Positions 5,892 through 8,663 of a DNA stretch of 8,663 nt are shown here, piece by piece; position 1 is the first letter of the stretch, and each line of letters starts with the position of its first letter. Where the stretch lies: assembly GCA_029288195.1 (NCBI GenBank), contig JARFPR010000162.1, forward strand, positions 1 through 8,663. Direction: 5' to 3'. Below the pieces are notes generated by a model. It was not told the origin of the DNA and did not search any database. It saw nothing but the letters and a program-made list of their open reading frames with translations. Source of the stretch: Gammaproteobacteria bacterium (GTDB lineage Bacteria > Pseudomonadota > Gammaproteobacteria > GCA-001735895). A program made the position numbers and the translations under genes.

Positions 5892-6710
5892 ATGTATATC
5901 CCCAAACCACTCGAAGACAAGATCACCATCCCGCACCTGAAGAAGCTGAAACAGCAGGGTGAAAAGTTCGCCTGCCTGACCGCCTACGACTATAGCTTTG
6001 CGCGCCTGGTCGAGGAATGCGGCGTCGAGGTGGTACTGGTCGGAGATTCACTGGGCATGGTCATACAGGGCCACGACACCACTATCCCGGTAACACTCGA
6101 TGACATTCGCTATCACGGCAAGGCCGTCGCCGCGGGCCTGGAAAACGCGATGCTGATGCTCGACATGCCTTTCGGCTCGGTGAATTCTCCCCAACAGGCG
6201 CTCGACAATGCGAGTGAACTGATCAAGCAAACCGAAGCCCAGGTGGTGAAACTCGAAGGTTGGGAATCACAGCTCCAGACCGTGGAAACCCTGGCGCATT
6301 TCGGTATTGCAACCTGTGCTCACCTCGGCCTGCAACCGCAAATGGTGCACAAAATGGGCGGTTACAGCGTGCAGGGCAAGGCAAAAAGCGCTGCCGAGCG
6401 AATGCTGGCAACCGCAGTCGATCTGCAGGGTGCCGGCGCCGACATCCTGCTACTCGAATGCGTGCCGGCAAGCCTGGCCGCGAAGATCACCGAGGAGCTC
6501 GAAATTCCCGTAATCGGAATTGGTGCAGGCCCTGATGTCGACGGGCAAATCCTGGTGCTGCAGGATGTACTCAACGTTACTGCGGGAAAGAAGCCAAAAT
6601 TCTCCAAGAATTTCATGCAGGGGCAACCGAGTATCCAGAGTGCGATCAGCCGCTACGTACAGGAAGTCAAGCGCGGCAAGTTCCCTGACAAGACGCACAT
6701 ATTTTCCTGA
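5892..6710 (+). CDS. panB: 3-methyl-2-oxobutanoate hydroxymethyltransferase (ketopantoate synthase)
   Basis: This 272-aa TIM-barrel enzyme makes ketopantoate from alpha-ketoisovalerate and 5,10-methylene-tetrahydrofolate, the first committed step to pantothenate and CoA. Metal and catalytic positions known from E. coli PanB are found: Asp52 in VGDSLGM, Asp91 in MLDMPFGS, Lys120 and Glu122 in VKLEG, and Glu189 in LLLECVP. Other family segments are HLGLQPQ (144-150), GGYSVQGK (156-163), PVIGIGAG (206-213) and PKFSKNF (235-241). The first Gln of HLGLQPQ replaces the Thr seen in E. coli. The gene lies 14 nt after the kinase gene, with no clear ribosome site. Its need for a folate cofactor gives a metabolic reason for sharing an operon with folK. 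Confidence 0.97.
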   Translation: MYIPKPLEDKITIPHLKKLKQQGEKFACLTAYDYSFARLVEECGVEVVLVGDSLGMVIQGHDTTIPVTLDDIRYHGKAVAAGLENAMLMLDMPFGSVNSPQQALDNASELIKQTEAQVVKLEGWESQLQTVETLAHFGIATCAHLGLQPQMVHKMGGYSVQGKAKSAAERMLATAVDLQGAGADILLLECVPASLAAKITEELEIPVIGIGAGPDVDGQILVLQDVLNVTAGKKPKFSKNFMQGQPSIQSAISRYVQEVKRGKFPDKTHIFS

Positions 6711-6720
6711 GGCCTGAAGC

Positions 6721-7572
6721 ATGTACCAGGCTACCAGCATCACCGAACTGCGCCAGTACGTGCAGCACTGGAAAGATCATGGTCAGTCAATTGCCTTTAT
6801 CCCGACCATGGGCAACCTGCATGCCGGGCACATGTCGTTGATCGAAAAAGGACAGTCACTGTCTGATCGTACGATCTGCAGTATTTTCGTTAATCCGATG
6901 CAGTTCGGGCCCAACGAAGACTGGGATCACTATCCGCGTACCCTGGAAAAAGACATCGCGTTGCTAGAGGAAATCGGCTGCGACCTTGTCTATCTGCCGA
7001 CGGCATCCGAACTCTATCCAGAAGGCCTCGAGCAGATCAGCCAGGTGCAGGTTACCGACTTAACTGATCACTACGAAGGAGCACACCGTCCGGGACACTT
7101 TACCGGGGTCGCGACCGTGGTATTGAAACTGTTCAACATCGTCAGGCCGGATGTGTCGGTGTTCGGTAAGAAGGATTACCAACAATATCGCGTAATCAGC
7201 AAAATGGTTGAAGACTTCAACCTCGATGTGCAGATAATCGGCCAGGAAACAACGCGCGAGGCATCAGGCCTTGCCACCAGCTCACGCAACCAGTACCTCG
7301 ATGATGCGCAAACCAAAAAAGCCGCGTTGATTTACCAGGTTCTGCAACAAACCGCCGATCAAGTTAACCAGGGCGAACGCGACTTCGAAGCGTTGCAGCT
7401 GCGTGCGATTAAAGACCTGGACGAAGCCGGTTTCAAAACCGATTATTTCTGCATCTGTAACGCCGACAACCTGTTGCCCGCAACCACCGAAGACCGCGAC
7501 CTCGTCATCCTGGTTACCGCCGCTATCGATCAGACACGGTTGCTCGACAACATCGAAATTTCGCTCTGGTAA
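6721..7572 (+). CDS. panC: Pantothenate synthetase (pantoate-beta-alanine ligase)
   Basis: This 283-aa enzyme joins pantoate and beta-alanine using ATP through a pantoyl-adenylate, the last step of pantothenate synthesis. It has the HIGH-type motif PTMGNLHAGH (28-37, His34 and His37), FVNPMQFGPNED (56-67), the HRPGHFTGV loop (122-130), GKKDYQQ (149-155) and the KMSKS-like SSRN (187-190). Before it, the usual xDGLAxSSRN reads ASGLATSSRN, with Ser182 in place of the common Asp. A good ribosome site, GAGG, overlaps the panB stop (6709-6712) and sits 8 nt before the ATG, so the two genes are likely coupled. This is the last gene of the run; the opposing WYL gene ends 5 nt away. The aspartate decarboxylase gene panD, needed for beta-alanine, is not in the window. 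Confidence 0.97.
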   Translation: MYQATSITELRQYVQHWKDHGQSIAFIPTMGNLHAGHMSLIEKGQSLSDRTICSIFVNPMQFGPNEDWDHYPRTLEKDIALLEEIGCDLVYLPTASELYPEGLEQISQVQVTDLTDHYEGAHRPGHFTGVATVVLKLFNIVRPDVSVFGKKDYQQYRVISKMVEDFNLDVQIIGQETTREASGLATSSRNQYLDDAQTKKAALIYQVLQQTADQVNQGERDFEALQLRAIKDLDEAGFKTDYFCICNADNLLPATTEDRDLVILVTAAIDQTRLLDNIEISLW

Positions 7573-7577
7573 GCGCG

Positions 7578-8552
7578 TCAGCTTGTTGCGTACAAAACCT
7601 GCATCGCGTCGATGCGCTGCTTGACTCGAGCACGCAGCTCGGACGGTTGCAGGACCTCGACCTCGGACCCGTGCTTGAGAATATCCATGACCAGCTCGGT
7701 ATCCTGGCTATAGGGCACATGTAATACGTAGTAACCCTGGTCGTCATATTCGCTTTGCTGGTCCGGGTGCCAGGTTTCGCGCGATACCCAGCGCGCGATC
7801 TCCGGACTGAAGCGCAATACTGCTTTTCGCGTCTCGGCACCGGAAAAAATGCCGTAGCCACTCTCGAGCTCACGATTCAGCTCTTGCGCGTCAACTTCAA
7901 TGGCCGCCTCGCTGGCAATATCGAGCGCCTTGATCGCATCGATTGAAAAACTGCGCAGCGCCTTGCGTAAATGACACCAGGCATCCAGGTACCAGTTATC
8001 ACGATAGTAGATCAGCCGTTGCGGTGATACCCGACGCTCGCTGCTACTGTCCGTCGGACGACTGTAGTAAGTCATATCGACGCATTTCCTGGATAACAGC
8101 GCCTGGCAAAGATCCTGGAAATACTCGCTGGAATAGGCCTTGGCTGCCAGCGGAATGATACGAATCCGGCGCGCGATCTCATCGACGCTATGATCGCCAT
8201 CGTCCAGCAGCATGCGGATTCGCGAACGCAGTGGTTCGATATGATTCGACAACACGCCGGGTTGCAGATTTTCCAGCAGTGCATCCATGCTCAGCAAGGC
8301 CTGGATTTCGCTGGTGTTAAACCAGAGTCCGGGCAGCTGGAATTGCTCGCCATCCTCGCTCTGCTCGTAGCAATAACCGCGACGTTCACGATCCCAGACA
8401 ATGGGGGCCGCGAGCCGGTCGCGCAGGTATTCGAGATCGCGCTTGAAGGTCGCCGGCGAAACCTCGAGCGTGTCGAGAAACTGCTGGCGGCTGACCACGC
8501 GCTGATTGCTCAGCATCTGATCGATTAAATGAAAACGTTCGGTGCGGTCCAT
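7578..8552 (-). CDS. WYL-domain transcriptional regulator (YafY-like)
   Basis: This 324-aa protein has the standard layout of this family. An N-terminal winged helix-turn-helix comes first (about 1-60; segments VSRQQFLDTLEVSPATFKRD and RDRLAAPIVWDRERRGY). A WYL domain follows (about 135-220), with W187-Y188-L189 in DNWYLDAWCH and Arg196/Arg200 in HLRKALRSFSIDAI. A C-terminal WCX-type region (about 243-319) ends it. WYL domains often bind nucleic acid or nucleotide ligands and control transcription, in some cases of defence, DNA-damage or metabolic genes; the ligand here is unknown. The ATG at 8552 is preferred because GGAA lies 6 nt upstream; ATG at 8564 or TTG at 8567 are possible but lack a ribosome site. 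It converges with panC and diverges from the gene at 8636, its most likely target along with itself. Confidence 0.9.
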   Translation of the reverse strand: MDRTERFHLIDQMLSNQRVVSRQQFLDTLEVSPATFKRDLEYLRDRLAAPIVWDRERRGYCYEQSEDGEQFQLPGLWFNTSEIQALLSMDALLENLQPGVLSNHIEPLRSRIRMLLDDGDHSVDEIARRIRIIPLAAKAYSSEYFQDLCQALLSRKCVDMTYYSRPTDSSSERRVSPQRLIYYRDNWYLDAWCHLRKALRSFSIDAIKALDIASEAAIEVDAQELNRELESGYGIFSGAETRKAVLRFSPEIARWVSRETWHPDQQSEYDDQGYYVLHVPYSQDTELVMDILKHGSEVEVLQPSELRARVKQRIDAMQVLYATS

Positions 8553-8573
8553 GAATAATTCCATCAAAATCTA

Positions 8574-8592
8574 TGGCTCATCTTGTGAGCCA
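8574..8592. promoter_or_regulatory. Perfect inverted repeat, candidate operator of the WYL regulator
   Basis: TGGCTCA (8574-8580) and TGAGCCA (8586-8592) are exact inverted copies separated by TCTTG, making a 19-bp dyad of operator-like size. It falls between the WYL gene start and the -10 candidate, and it also covers the expected -35 zone of the rightward gene at 8636. A protein bound here could affect both directions. Self-regulation by the adjacent WYL protein is inference; the dyad could instead act as a leader hairpin in RNA. Confidence 0.5.
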
Positions 8593-8599
8593 CTACATT

Positions 8600-8611
8600 C
8601 CGCATAATAGC
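8600..8611. promoter_or_regulatory. Candidate bidirectional promoter core, WYL gene and rightward gene
   Basis: The 12-mer CCGCATAATAGC is identical to that at 1019-1030. On the minus strand it reads TGCTATTAT, an extended -10 ending about 50 nt before the WYL gene start. On the plus strand CATAAT (8603-8608) ends 27 nt before the ATG at 8636. No clear -35 box is visible for either direction. Confidence 0.45.
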
Positions 8612-8635
8612 ACGATCGAATTTCAGGAGAAGCCA

Positions 8636-8663
8636 ATGTCACTGTTAAACCGGCTGCTTTACA
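8636..8663 (+). CDS. Start of an unidentified gene, cut by the window edge
   Basis: Nine codons from ATG at 8636 (MSLLNRLLY) remain open to the window end. The strong ribosome site AGGAGA (8625-8630) with 5-nt spacing and the upstream -10 candidate make a real gene start likely. The short hydrophobic N-terminus is not enough to assign a family. It is divergent from the WYL regulator gene and shares its upstream region, so it is a natural candidate target of that regulator. Confidence 0.6.

Noticed and set aside
7567..7595. Terminator between panC and the WYL gene
   Set aside because: Only a 4-bp stem (AAGC/GCTT) can be drawn and no T-tract follows.

Overview
The window is a stretch of bacterial chromosome, most likely from a gammaproteobacterium. 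The reasons are a Uup-type ABC-F protein with the E. coli domain order, a true PcnB-type poly(A) polymerase directly followed by folK, and a panB-panC pair on the same strand. The left-edge repeats, whose spurious translation reads VIPAQAGIQ, are a palindromic repeat type common in Proteobacteria. Species cannot be named from the sequence alone.

Layout: (1) 1-334 has no convincing gene. It holds two tandem 139-bp repeat units, each with a 90-bp module of three hairpins, followed by a decayed third boundary. (2) 335-982 (-) is a YedK/HMCES-type SRAP protein. It diverges from uup (1054-2913, +), and a short intergenic region (983-1053) carries a two-way -10 sequence. (3) uup converges on a YbaK/ProX-like aminoacyl-tRNA deacylase gene (2916-3401, -). 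Only 2 nt separate them, and a perfect 9-bp-stem hairpin contains both stop codons. (4) 3458-7572 (+) is a compact five-gene run: pcnB, folK, a deoxynucleoside-kinase-like gene, panB and panC. Junctions run from an 11-nt overlap to a 14-nt gap, so it is probably one operon. (5) It converges with a WYL-domain regulator gene (7578-8552, -). A perfect 7-bp inverted repeat lies just upstream of that gene, in the region it shares with a divergent gene that begins at 8636 and runs off the window.

How the genes fit together: the five-gene run joins RNA 3'-end polyadenylation (PcnB), folate synthesis (FolK), probable nucleoside salvage (dNK), and two pantothenate steps. PanB uses a folate one-carbon donor, so folK and panB are metabolically linked; panD and panE are not in the window. 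YedK (abasic-site DNA crosslinks) and Uup (ribosome and DNA-intermediate ATPase) both have links to genome or translation maintenance. The YbaK-like protein would clear mischarged tRNA.

Most of the window is conserved housekeeping. I do not see a clearly new system. The best leads are the three-hairpin tandem repeat, a -10-like motif recurring in all three upstream intergenic regions, the palindrome at the WYL regulator, the stop-codon hairpin, and residue departures in the YbaK-like protein and PanC.
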